A DNA stretch of 64,000 nt. Origin: Enterobacter sp. RHBSTW-00994. Lineage in GTDB: Bacteria; Pseudomonadota; Gammaproteobacteria; Enterobacterales; Enterobacteriaceae. The stretch is from contig NZ_CP056199.1 in NCBI RefSeq assembly GCF_013782625.1, positions 514,588 to 578,587 of the forward strand, read 5' to 3'. This document shows, one piece after another, positions 19,387 to 26,993 of the stretch (position 1 is its first letter; every line of letters begins with the position of its first letter). The position numbers and the translations under genes were made by a program. The notes below the pieces were generated by a model. The model was not told the DNA's origin. It saw only the letters and a list, made by a program, of their open reading frames with translations, and did not search any database.

Positions 19387-19944
19387 ATGGCGACTTTTGG
19401 CTACGGGCGTGTTTCTACATCGCAGCAGGAAACTGAGAACCAGAGACTGGAGATTGAACAAGCGGGATGGCAAATTGACTTCTGGTTTGCCGATGTTGTC
19501 AGCGGGAAGGTTCCGGCCATGCAGCGTAAAGCGTTCTCTGAGTTGCTTGGTAAGATCCGTGAAGGTGAAACGCTGGTTGTAGCGAAGTTGGATCGCCTCG
19601 GGCGTGATGCTATTGACGTCCTGCAAACGGTCAGGGCGATGGCAGAGCGTAATATCAAGGTCATTGTCCACCAGCTTGGCGCAACGGATCTCACCTCCGC
19701 TGCGGGTAAGCTCCTGCTGTCAATGCTGGCAGCGGTTGCTGAGATGGAACGTGACCTGCTGATTGAGCGGACCCAGGCGGGTTTGTCGCGGGCAAAAGCC
19801 GAAGGTAAGAAGCTGGGAAGACCCTCTAAAATCGCACCAGCAGACCGTAGAGCGATTATCGAGAAAAAGAATAATGGAACCAGTGTCAGTGCCTTAGCGC
19901 GTGAATACGGCGTTTCCAGAGCGACTATAGCCGCGTTGCTTTAA
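19387..19944 (+). CDS. Serine recombinase (resolvase/invertase family)
   Basis: The start at 19387 gives MATFGYGRVSTSQQ, 185 residues, the normal resolvase length; GAGGTG lies upstream. Seen: catalytic Ser10 in RVSTSQQ, the Arg-containing KLDRLGRD motif, AEMERDLLIERTQAG on the E helix and a C-terminal helix-turn-helix (SVSALAREYGVSRATIAALL). It could resolve or invert DNA; no matching pair of recombination sites was recognised nearby. Complete gene. Confidence 0.92.
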   Translation: MATFGYGRVSTSQQETENQRLEIEQAGWQIDFWFADVVSGKVPAMQRKAFSELLGKIREGETLVVAKLDRLGRDAIDVLQTVRAMAERNIKVIVHQLGATDLTSAAGKLLLSMLAAVAEMERDLLIERTQAGLSRAKAEGKKLGRPSKIAPADRRAIIEKKNNGTSVSALAREYGVSRATIAALL

Positions 19945-20009
19945 ACGTTTATTGCTTCTCGAAGCCCTTGGGTGATAACTCGTTGTATAGCGGTTCTAAT
20001 GGAGATCAA

Positions 20010-20360
20010 ATGAAAGCTTTATCTGTAGTTTACCCCGGAGGTTCAAAGATCGCTGACGGACAAAAAAAGCTTGAGATACGTCGCTGGCACCCCGCTCTTG
20101 GTGAGAATGAAGCGGTTTTGATTGTAGAAAACCATAAGTTCCTCATGAATGAAGGAGATGAGGACATCGGTCAGGCTGTTGCGATCGTCACACTTGGACA
20201 AATCCGGGACTTCACCCCTGAGGATGTTGAAGCTGCTTGTGCATCGAGTTTTGAGCCGGGCTGGTTAGCGTGGGAGATTCAAAGCGTAAGAAAGATTGTG
20301 GCACCGTTTCCGGTTAGAGCTGCAAGGAAGCTCTACGAGGTGGAATGCCCCCACTTATGA
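20010..20360 (+). CDS. ASCH-domain protein
   Basis: The start at 20010 (MKALSVVYPGGSKI, 116 residues) has GGAG eight bases upstream. The layout is that of an ASCH (PUA-like) domain: KLEIRRWHPA near residue 20, a central beta core, GQIRDFTPED, GWLAWEI, and the terminal PFPVRAARKLYEVE. ASCH domains bind RNA or modified nucleosides; some hydrolyse N4-acetylcytidine. The catalytic Lys-Glu pair of that enzyme class is not assured here. It is probably an accessory RNA- or base-binding protein of the island. Confidence 0.82.
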   Translation: MKALSVVYPGGSKIADGQKKLEIRRWHPALGENEAVLIVENHKFLMNEGDEDIGQAVAIVTLGQIRDFTPEDVEAACASSFEPGWLAWEIQSVRKIVAPFPVRAARKLYEVECPHL

Positions 20361-20380
20361 ATTTGGGGGGCTTATGGTGG

Positions 20381-20878
20381 TTACTCAAACGAAGCCGCGA
20401 TGACTTCCCCGGTGTTGGCGTTAAAAATACAGAAATATTGAAGTGGTGTTAGCATCCCCAGGCTATTAATTGCCTTAGCCTGTTGTCCGAACATTTGAAT
20501 AGTTCGTTTGTTCTCGTCGTGCCAGAGGTAGGTGGTGAATTGCGATTGTTCTTCGTTGCCTGACCATACATGACGGAACGTCGCTTTCTTGTCCATTACC
20601 TGCCTGCACTCCCTGACCGGGTTGTGGTGCGTTTTCGCATAGCATTCTGGGCTGTTACCTGAACATAAGGCATTTTGTTTTGCTGGCGGTTGTTCTGCAC
20701 CTACAGCGGAAAAGGCGCATACGCCCGGCACCAATGAGAGAGTGCCGAGAATCCCCCATGTAATTGCGCGTAGCGTGCTGATCTGCCGTTTTGATACAAC
20801 ATGCGCGACCACACTATAACTAGCCCAGCTAAGCACGGCCCCAACTGCTATCGGTAATATAAAGTCTGATCCCGCCAT
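20381..20878 (-). CDS. Small membrane protein of unknown function
   Basis: The start at 20878 (MAGSDFILPIAVGAV) is preceded by GAGGG. 165 residues: two membrane helices at about 5-25 and 38-58, then a soluble domain with cysteines (ALCSGNSPECYAKTHH, ECRQV) that would be disulfide-bonded if exported. The end resembles proteins with a beta-rich tail (YFCIFNANTGEVIAASFE). Function not recognised. Confidence 0.65.
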   Translation of the reverse strand: MAGSDFILPIAVGAVLSWASYSVVAHVVSKRQISTLRAITWGILGTLSLVPGVCAFSAVGAEQPPAKQNALCSGNSPECYAKTHHNPVRECRQVMDKKATFRHVWSGNEEQSQFTTYLWHDENKRTIQMFGQQAKAINSLGMLTPLQYFCIFNANTGEVIAASFE

Positions 20879-20962
20879 GATTCCCTCATTTTCCAAACAG
20901 CATCGCGCTTGATAGCGAACGCTGGTGACGCCCAACCGATGACGATCATCATACTTGCTAGG

Positions 20963-21068
20963 TTCAAAATGTCACTATTGGTGTTTATTTTGAATCATTG
21001 GCGGTTGTCATGATACAGGCGACTAATGCGAGTGACTAAGCTCGCTAACGCAAAGTTAGATTCAAAAT
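20963..21068. promoter_or_regulatory. Repeated TTCAAAAT boxes, candidate operators
   Basis: TTCAAAAT at 20963-20970 and 21061-21068 and its complement ATTTTGAA at 20987-20994 lie in the gap between the divergent membrane protein and the Xre gene. The first two copies face each other across 16 bp. They fit autoregulation by the Xre protein. Confidence 0.5.
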
Positions 21069-21118
21069 GTCTTATGTGGAGCGTGGCCTTACAGTGGTCA
21101 AAGCTGCACATTCAGGGA

Positions 21119-21583
21119 ATGAAAAAATCCCTGAGAATACAATTTGGCGAGCGGGTAAAAGAACTGCGCATAGCCACCGGATTGAGCCAGGAGGCCTTTG
21201 CCGATCGGTGTGGGTTTGCACGTAGCTATATGAGCCGCATTGAACGCGGTGGCTCTAATGCGTCCCTTGATGCCATTGAGGTGCTGGCTAACGCCCTGAG
21301 CGTTGAGCCGTGGCGGTTGTTAGCGTCTGATTCATCCGAAGATAACGACCCAGAACTGTTGGTTCCATACGCGGCCGATGGCTCGTGTTTTCACCCCGGT
21401 TTGGCGAGCACCCGTGATGGTTCGTTTGGCGTAGGTGATAAAGCGGCTCAGAAGCGTTTTGGCACGTTTTCCGAAGCACTTGAGTATCTCCGTGGCATGG
21501 AGACGGCAAAATGGCGTAGGCCAAATCCTAGCGGCAATTGGGGCATTGTGTCAGCGGTGCGTTGGGACAAACTGGAGAAGTAG
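21119..21583 (+). CDS. Xre-family transcriptional regulator
   Basis: The start at 21119 (MKKSLRIQFGERVKELR, 154 residues) follows CAGGG. Residues 8-65 are a clear HTH_3 domain: LRIATGLSQEAFADRCGFARSYMSRIERG then LDAIEVLANAL. The C-terminal 80 residues are an unassigned domain (CFHPGLASTRDGSFGVGDK...WDKLEK) that may sense a signal or bind a partner. It probably controls the island; repeated boxes lie upstream. Confidence 0.88.
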   Translation: MKKSLRIQFGERVKELRIATGLSQEAFADRCGFARSYMSRIERGGSNASLDAIEVLANALSVEPWRLLASDSSEDNDPELLVPYAADGSCFHPGLASTRDGSFGVGDKAAQKRFGTFSEALEYLRGMETAKWRRPNPSGNWGIVSAVRWDKLEK

Positions 21584-21773
21584 CGCAGGTATAAGTTTAT
21601 AAATTCCGTCTTCTGTATGAATGGACAGTATATATAGACGATTGATTATGCCCGGTTGCACATACTTCTTGTTTCTGGAGGGGCGAAAAACATCGAAATA
21701 CAGGTGCGTTACATAGGCGTTACGGTGGCGTTTTTCTACATCGAGATATGAATGGAATAGCGGGGTTGTGTTG

Positions 21774-22196
21774 ATGGCATTTGAAATTGTCACGGCAGTA
21801 ATTGCGTCCTCTACGGCATTGACCGTTGCAGTTGTTAGCTACTGGTTCACGAAAAAACGCGAACGAGAAGCCGAGCTACGAAAAGAACGCCTAGAGCACT
21901 ATAAAGAACTTGTTTCTAGTCTGAGTGACATCCTTGAAGGCGATAGCAATTTTCAGGGGCAAAAGCGGTTCGCATTAGCCTGTAACAATCTTAATCTTAT
22001 TGCTCCTGTGCCTGTTATCAAAGCCCTGCAATCCTTTCAGGACGAAATAAAATCAAGTAATCCGAGCCGAACCCTTGAACGTCATGATGAGTTACTGTCG
22101 TTGTTGCTGGTAGAGATGAGGGGAGACCTTAATATTTCACCTGGTGGTGGGTCTGAGTTGATGTTTCGGCTATGGTCACCAGGGAAGCAGCAATGA
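21774..22196 (+). CDS. Membrane-anchored coiled-coil protein, unknown function
   Basis: 140 residues from the ATG at 21774. One N-terminal membrane helix (IVTAVIASSTALTVAVVSYWF) is followed by a charged helix (KKREREAELRKERLEHYKEL) suited to a coiled coil. The ribosome site is weak. Last gene before the att repeat. Similar single-pass proteins are common in islands; no function can be assigned. Confidence 0.65.
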   Translation: MAFEIVTAVIASSTALTVAVVSYWFTKKREREAELRKERLEHYKELVSSLSDILEGDSNFQGQKRFALACNNLNLIAPVPVIKALQSFQDEIKSSNPSRTLERHDELLSLLLVEMRGDLNISPGGGSELMFRLWSPGKQQ

Positions 22197-22292
22197 ACGC
22201 GTTCTTTTCACTAGAACCCCTCACGAAGTGATCCTACAATTTCGTTCTTACATTCGAAGGTATACGCGATAACAGCAGGTTACGGAGAGTTA

Positions 22293-22319
22293 GGTTCGAG
22301 TCCGGCCTTCGGCACCAAG
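22293..22319 (+). repeat. att repeat copy 2, right end of island 1 and left end of island 2
   Basis: Exact 27-base match to 15646-15672; the bases on either side differ. It is followed 220 bp later by a second integrase gene, which shows that two islands are joined here. Confidence 0.92.
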
Positions 22320-22537
22320 TGATGCAATAATTAGCTACCTAAGGGTGGCTTTTTTTGTGTCCATTTTCGTCCAAATTCGTCCATATCCGTCTGTAATTCA
22401 AAGATAATTTATTTTTCGGTAATAACTATATTTATTTTGTGGTCTTTCCGTGTTGGTCATTTTTCATCCATTGACATCCACGCGATTTGGGGGCAAAAAA
22501 GGGGGCAAACCCGGTTCGATAGAGGAGTGACCCCCAA

Positions 22538-24223
22538 ATGGCGCTTACAGATCTCGCAATCCGGCATGCCAGGCCGCTTGGCAAGGCATACAGGCACTCT
22601 GACTGTCACGGTCTTTACATTCAGGTTAACCCCAGCGGATCTAAGCTGTGGTATCTGAAATTTCGCTTTGGAAACAAAGAGAACCGTATGGCATTAGGCC
22701 CTTATCCGCTTATTTCTCTGGCACTGGCAAGAGAGAAGCAAGCGGATATAAGAAGGCTTATTTTAGAAGGCATTAATCCGGCGGAAAAACGCAGAGAGGA
22801 AAAGCGGGGTGGAGAGCCCCTTTATACGTTCGAGTCCGTGGCGCGCGAATGGGTCTCCAGCAACGTGAACTGGTCGGCGGAACATAAGAAGCGGGTGCTG
22901 CGTTATTTCGAACTTTACGTCTTTCCCACGAACGGCAGTTGTGACATCACTAAGATGAAGGTCAAAGACCTGCTGGTACCCATCAAAGAGGTGGAGAAAG
23001 CGGGCAAACTGGATGTTGCTTCCCGGCTTCAGCAGCGCACTGCCTGCGTGATGCGCTACGCCGTCCAGAACGGCATCATCGATCATAACCCTGCATCAGA
23101 TTTAACCGGCGCGGTCTCCACGCCCAAAGTACGTCACCATCCCGCGCTGGATTTGAATCTTATCCCTGATTTCCTGGAAAGAGTCGACGATTTCAAAGGC
23201 CGTCAACTGACTCAACTGGCGGTAAAGCTGGCGCTGTTGCTGTTTATCCGCTCCAGCGAACTGCGCTTTGCCCGCTGGGATGAAATTGACCTGCATAACG
23301 CCATGTGGACCATCCCCGCTGAGCGTGAGCCGATCCCCGGCGTTAAGTACTCTTCGCGTGGCGCGAAGATGCGATCTCCACACCTGGTGCCTCTGTCGCA
23401 TCAGGCCATCGAACTGCTGCGCGAGGTGCGGCAGCATTGCCGACCGGGAACTGAACTGGTATTCCCCGGTGATCACAATTACCGCAAGCCGATGAGTGAA
23501 AACACCATCAACAAAGCGCTGCGGGTGATGGGCTACGACACCCAGAAAGATGTCTGTGGCCACGGTTTTCGCACTATGGCCTGTAGCGCGCTGGTGGAGT
23601 CGGGCCTGTGGTCAAGCGACGCGGTAGAGCGCCAGATGAGCCATCAGGAGCGCAAGCGCGTGCGGGCGGCGTATATCCATAAGGCGCAGCATCTCGAAGA
23701 GCGCCGGGAGATGATGCAGTGGTGGGCCGATTACCTGGATGCGAACCGCTTTAGGCATGTGGTGCCGTATGGCTTCAAAAAATCGCCGGGAGGCGCACTC
23801 GACCATATGAGCTTCCAGGAGCGCAATGACCGGCAGCTGGAGGAGCTGAAAGCCAGAATACTCGCTGACTCGGATTGGCTGACGGCGTCTGAGTTATCGG
23901 CAAAAGCGGGTTTTCGTTCCGCCGATCCTGATGCTGGCCCGAAAGGCTGGAAAGCTGCCGGGAAGATATTCTCGCTGAAGGTCGACGGGGAGGATTTGTA
24001 CCCGGATTATGTTCTGGATGAGAAAATGCGGCCTCTTAAGGTTGTGAGGTTGATACTCTCGCTGTTCAAGGAACGCAAAACGCCGTGGGGACTGGCTATC
24101 TGGTTTGGCTCGGCTAATCGCAGGTTGAGAGGTGGGAAGCCGAAAGATTTGTTGGTGTCAAAGTCAGAGTTGGTACTGATGGCGGCGCAGGATGAGGTGG
24201 AGTCGGGGGATGCTGGCATTTAG
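22538..24223 (+). CDS. P4-type integrase with extra C-terminal domain
   Basis: 561 residues, about 150 longer than common P4 integrases. Residues 1-90 are the DUF4102 arm-binding domain (HSDCHGLYIQVNPSGSKLWYL). Catalytic residues seen: Arg238 (RSSELRFARW), His342 and Arg345 (HGFRTMA), Tyr379 (AAYIHKAQHLEER). The added part from about 420 to 561 contains WLTASELSAKAGF, YPDYVLDE and then AIWFGSANRRLRGGKPKDLL, which resembles the DUF2384 (MbcA/ParS) toxin-binding domain. GAGTGAC lies before the start. It should act on the leuX 3' end repeated just upstream. Confidence 0.9.
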   Translation: MALTDLAIRHARPLGKAYRHSDCHGLYIQVNPSGSKLWYLKFRFGNKENRMALGPYPLISLALAREKQADIRRLILEGINPAEKRREEKRGGEPLYTFESVAREWVSSNVNWSAEHKKRVLRYFELYVFPTNGSCDITKMKVKDLLVPIKEVEKAGKLDVASRLQQRTACVMRYAVQNGIIDHNPASDLTGAVSTPKVRHHPALDLNLIPDFLERVDDFKGRQLTQLAVKLALLLFIRSSELRFARWDEIDLHNAMWTIPAEREPIPGVKYSSRGAKMRSPHLVPLSHQAIELLREVRQHCRPGTELVFPGDHNYRKPMSENTINKALRVMGYDTQKDVCGHGFRTMACSALVESGLWSSDAVERQMSHQERKRVRAAYIHKAQHLEERREMMQWWADYLDANRFRHVVPYGFKKSPGGALDHMSFQERNDRQLEELKARILADSDWLTASELSAKAGFRSADPDAGPKGWKAAGKIFSLKVDGEDLYPDYVLDEKMRPLKVVRLILSLFKERKTPWGLAIWFGSANRRLRGGKPKDLLVSKSELVLMAAQDEVESGDAGI

Positions 24224-24344
24224 TCATTATCGGAGCTGGGCTGTTTATATCGGATGGAAACAGGAGCAAAGTACCCCGGCATTTATATAGACATTAAAAA
24301 TGTTGGTTGTGGCTTTGACCTGCCCCCAGGATTAGATACAACCT

Positions 24345-25169
24345 TCAGTTAGTAATGTCGGTTGGTTTTTCTTCATATTTCCTGTTTCGCCAGTCCGTTG
24401 CGAATTCAGCTGGTGTCTGGTAATCCAGCGATGAATGGGGACGGCACTCGTTATAATCCTGCCGCCAGTCATTAATCGTTTTCCGGGCATGAAGAATATC
24501 GCTGAACCAGTGTTCATTCAGACACTCATCGCGAAAGCGTCCGTTAAAACTCTCAATAAATCCGTTCTGCGTTGGCTTACCAGGCTGGATAAGCCGTAGT
24601 TCCACACCATGCTCAAAGGCCCATTGATCGAGCGCGCGGCAGGTAAATTCCGGGCCCTGATCGGTTCTTATTGTCGCCGGATAGCCCCTAAACAGCGCGA
24701 TGCTGCCCAGAATACGCGTGACATGAACGCCTGAAATACCGAAAGCAGCGGTGATCGTCAGACACTCCTTCGTGAAATCATCCACACAGGTCAGGCACTT
24801 GATCCTCCGACCGTTGGCCAGTGCGTCCATAACGAAATCCATCGACCATGTCAGGTTCGGCGCATCCGGGCGCAGAAGCGGAAACCGTTCGGTTGCCAGC
24901 CCTTTACGGCGTCGTCTGCGTTTTACGCTCAGTCCATTAAGGTGGTAAATACGGTATACCCGCTTGTGATTGACGTGAAGGCCCTCCCGACGCAGCAGCT
25001 GCCAGATGCGGCGGTAGCCAAAACGCCTGCGCTCCAGTGCCAGCTCAGTGATGCGCCCTGATAAATGTGCATCAGCTGCCGGACGCTGAGCCTCATAGCG
25101 GCAGGTCGACAGGGACAAACCCGTAAGCCTGCAGGCACGACGTTGCGACAGACCGGTCGCATCACACAT
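24345..25169 (-). CDS. IS3-family transposase OrfB
   Basis: A 274-residue retroviral-integrase-type catalytic part. HTH_21 region [16 protein letters not shown], then the DDE triad in [19 protein letters not shown] and [15 protein letters not shown]. It is made as OrfAB by programmed frameshifting from the upstream orfA. The motif set is that of the IS407 group. Apparently intact. Confidence 0.93.
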   Translation of the reverse strand: MCDATGLSQRRACRLTGLSLSTCRYEAQRPAADAHLSGRITELALERRRFGYRRIWQLLRREGLHVNHKRVYRIYHLNGLSVKRRRRRKGLATERFPLLRPDAPNLTWSMDFVMDALANGRRIKCLTCVDDFTKECLTITAAFGISGVHVTRILGSIALFRGYPATIRTDQGPEFTCRALDQWAFEHGVELRLIQPGKPTQNGFIESFNGRFRDECLNEHWFSDILHARKTINDWRQDYNECRPHSSLDYQTPAEFATDWRNRKYEEKPTDITN

Positions 25170-25201
25170 AAACTCAACGGCTTCCCGCTTCTGGCCTGTC
25201 G

Positions 25202-25465
25202 TCAGTACTTTCGCCCCAGAGCCACCTGAAGTGCCTCCTTATCCAGCATGGCTTCGGCAAGTAGCTTCTTGAGGCGGGCGTTCTCCTCTTCAAGAGATTT
25301 AAGCCGCTTCACCTCAGGAACTTCCATGCCACCAAACTTCTTGCGCCAGGTGTAGAAAGTGGCATCGGAAATTGCGTGCTTACGGCAGAGCTCACGGGCA
25401 GAAACTCCGGCTTCCGCTTCGCGAAGAATACTGATGATCTGTTCGTCGGAAAAACGCTTCTTCAT
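25202..25465 (-). CDS. IS3-family OrfA
   Basis: An 87-residue DNA-binding part with a helix-turn-helix ([33 protein letters not shown]) and a C-terminal leucine-zipper-like helix ([20 protein letters not shown]) for dimerisation. It lies in the -1 relation to orfB, as the family requires. Confidence 0.92.
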   Translation of the reverse strand: MKKRFSDEQIISILREAEAGVSARELCRKHAISDATFYTWRKKFGGMEVPEVKRLKSLEEENARLKKLLAEAMLDKEALQVALGRKY

Positions 25466-25686
25466 GGGGATGTCCTCATGTGGCTTATGAAGACATTACT
25501 AACATCGGGGTGTATTAATCAACGGGGAGCAGGTCAGCAAAGTACGGTATTGCATGACGATGACTCTCCTGTTTACCCAGAGACAGGAGAACAATAAATT
25601 TGAGGGACATATTAAGCAGTCAGAAACTATTTGTAGAAACTAAAGAATTTCATCTTTAGCCTCTACAAATATGATGGTAATATTTT

Positions 25687-26298
25687 TTATTCAATGGGTT
25701 TAACCATGATGTTGTTTTTGTTTATTTTCTTAAATCCGAGCTTTCTATAATAACTTATGAGTTTCGTAAAGGCTTTTTTCTCATCTTTATCGGTCCTGTC
25801 TATATTCATTCTTTTATTCCAGTCATCCTGTAACTTGTTTTCATCATGATATTCAAGTTGCAAAGGAAACGCTTTTAATGCCATCAAGCCAGCATTGGAA
25901 CCGAAATTTTTAATGCCGTCATCAATTATTCTTCTTGAATAGTCATTACCACGGAATTCAGGTAGGATTTCTAGGCGGTCGAGTATAAGAAGGTTAGTAT
26001 TGTATATTCCAAATTCAGACAGGTTTTCTATTTTCTTTTTAAACTCAAAGCTATTTGGTCGATAGATTTCTCCGATAAATGGCTCAGTGTTTGAAACTAA
26101 ATCTAATAAATAGTCAGGTCCACAATCTGCAGCCATTGTATTGATAAAGAAATACTTAACTTTTCCTGCAACGATTTCTTCATCAAATTCATTGAGAAGA
26201 ATAACATCTCCTTGTATTTTTGTGACAAAGCGTGCTGGTTCATCCTCAAAAAGACAGGAATTTTGAGTATATATGATACTGGTAAGTATTTGATTCAT
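25687..26298 (-). CDS. GNAT-like acetyltransferase, probable
   Basis: About 203 residues (an ATG at 26319 would add 7). The segment LEILPEFRGNDYSRRIIDDG has the look of GNAT motif A, where Arg-Gly-x-x-x-x-Arg binds the acetyl-CoA pyrophosphate, and YYRKLGFKK near the end fits motif B. The substrate is unknown. It is strongly A/T-rich compared with the GC-rich ICE genes to the right, so it has a separate origin. It occupies the place where further conjugation genes would normally follow TIGR03747. Confidence 0.65.
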   Translation of the reverse strand: MNQILTSIIYTQNSCLFEDEPARFVTKIQGDVILLNEFDEEIVAGKVKYFFINTMAADCGPDYLLDLVSNTEPFIGEIYRPNSFEFKKKIENLSEFGIYNTNLLILDRLEILPEFRGNDYSRRIIDDGIKNFGSNAGLMALKAFPLQLEYHDENKLQDDWNKRMNIDRTDKDEKKAFTKLISYYRKLGFKKINKNNIMVKPIE

Positions 26299-26363
26299 GT
26301 TGGTTTCTTGGCTTCGCATTAAATATTGCTTTCCATAATGTAGAGTTAGACCTTATTGACGAG

Positions 26364-26993
26364 TTAAATGTATTTTTTGAGATTAAAAATTGTCGCCATA
26401 TACATAATACCAGCAGATATGATCAAAAGTAGTAACCAAAACTGCGACAAACTTGTCGGTAAAGCGAGGTAGCACAGGACACCCGTATGTTTGAAAGGAA
26501 AGCTGAGCCTTAAAATCCAGTAAAACATAGAGCTTGATTCATAGCCTCCTCCAAATCGCCGAAGATCTCTGAGCACCAGTCCTTCCACTATGGCAGCAAT
26601 CGTACACAGGCAAAATAGTGGCAGCATTATAATCAACCATATCAGGCGCTGCATAAAACTCACTAGCGTATAAACCAGGGCGGTGAACGGTTTTTGCAGG
26701 AGTCTGTTGACCATAAGTACGCGAGTTGTCCCTTTTTCCAGCAGCATGACAATTTCATCCCTCAGCGGATGCGGCTGTAACGCACTAACCAGTTCCGCCT
26801 GCTCTCTCTTCATAACCTGAAAAACATGCCTGCTCCCCTCCTGCGGCCACCAGAAATACAGTCCTCCTATTTCCAGCACCACCCGCAGCATAAGCGCGCC
26901 GATGACCAGCCCGATAAGCCGCCCAGTCAGCGACAGCAGCCAGCCAATCGGTCCTTGTGGCGGATGTGATGGAGGCGGTCGCTGTTCGCTCAT
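26364..26993 (-). CDS. ICE membrane protein, TIGR03747-like
   Basis: The start at 26993 overlaps the TraD stop as ATGA, giving 209 residues. A proline-rich N-terminus is followed by about four membrane helices (LIGLVIGALMLRVVLEIG; LIWLIIMLPLFCLCTIAAIVEG; FWLLLLIISAGIMYMATIF). These features and its position next to traD match the PFGI-1-class ICE integral membrane protein. It probably sits at the inner membrane with the coupling protein. It is the last ICE gene present on this side. Confidence 0.8.
   Translation of the reverse strand: MSEQRPPPSHPPQGPIGWLLSLTGRLIGLVIGALMLRVVLEIGGLYFWWPQEGSRHVFQVMKREQAELVSALQPHPLRDEIVMLLEKGTTRVLMVNRLLQKPFTALVYTLVSFMQRLIWLIIMLPLFCLCTIAAIVEGLVLRDLRRFGGGYESSSMFYWILRLSFPFKHTGVLCYLALPTSLSQFWLLLLIISAGIMYMATIFNLKKYI

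Larger units (their letters stand above)
15646..22319. mobile_element. Genomic island 1 at leuX (about 6.6 kb)
   Basis: Bounded by the perfect 27-bp repeat. A tyrosine integrase gene starts 90 bp inside the left end, the usual place. Cargo: NIPSNAP-like gene, serine recombinase, ASCH protein, Xre regulator, two small membrane proteins. No replication or transfer genes, so it is a simple integrative island. Confidence 0.85.
24316..25536 (-). mobile_element. IS3-family insertion sequence (1221 bp)
   Basis: The ends are inverted: TGACCTGCCCCC at 24316 and, on the other strand, TGACCTGCTCCCC ending at 25536, with a shared inner block GTTAGTAATGTC. The element carries orfA and orfB. The four bases outside each end (GCTT and GCAA) differ, so no clear target duplication remains. 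A 9-bp string GCAAAGTAC occurs at 24266 and just outside the right end at 25537. Confidence 0.9.

Noticed and set aside
21026..21118. Longer N-terminus for the Xre regulator
   Set aside because: The extra residues do not resemble the family, contain one of the putative operator boxes and lack a ribosome site.
24266..25545. GCAAAGTAC as a target duplication of the IS3-family element
   Set aside because: The left copy is 50 bp outside the terminal inverted repeat, so it is not a direct target duplication; probably chance or a rearrangement trace.
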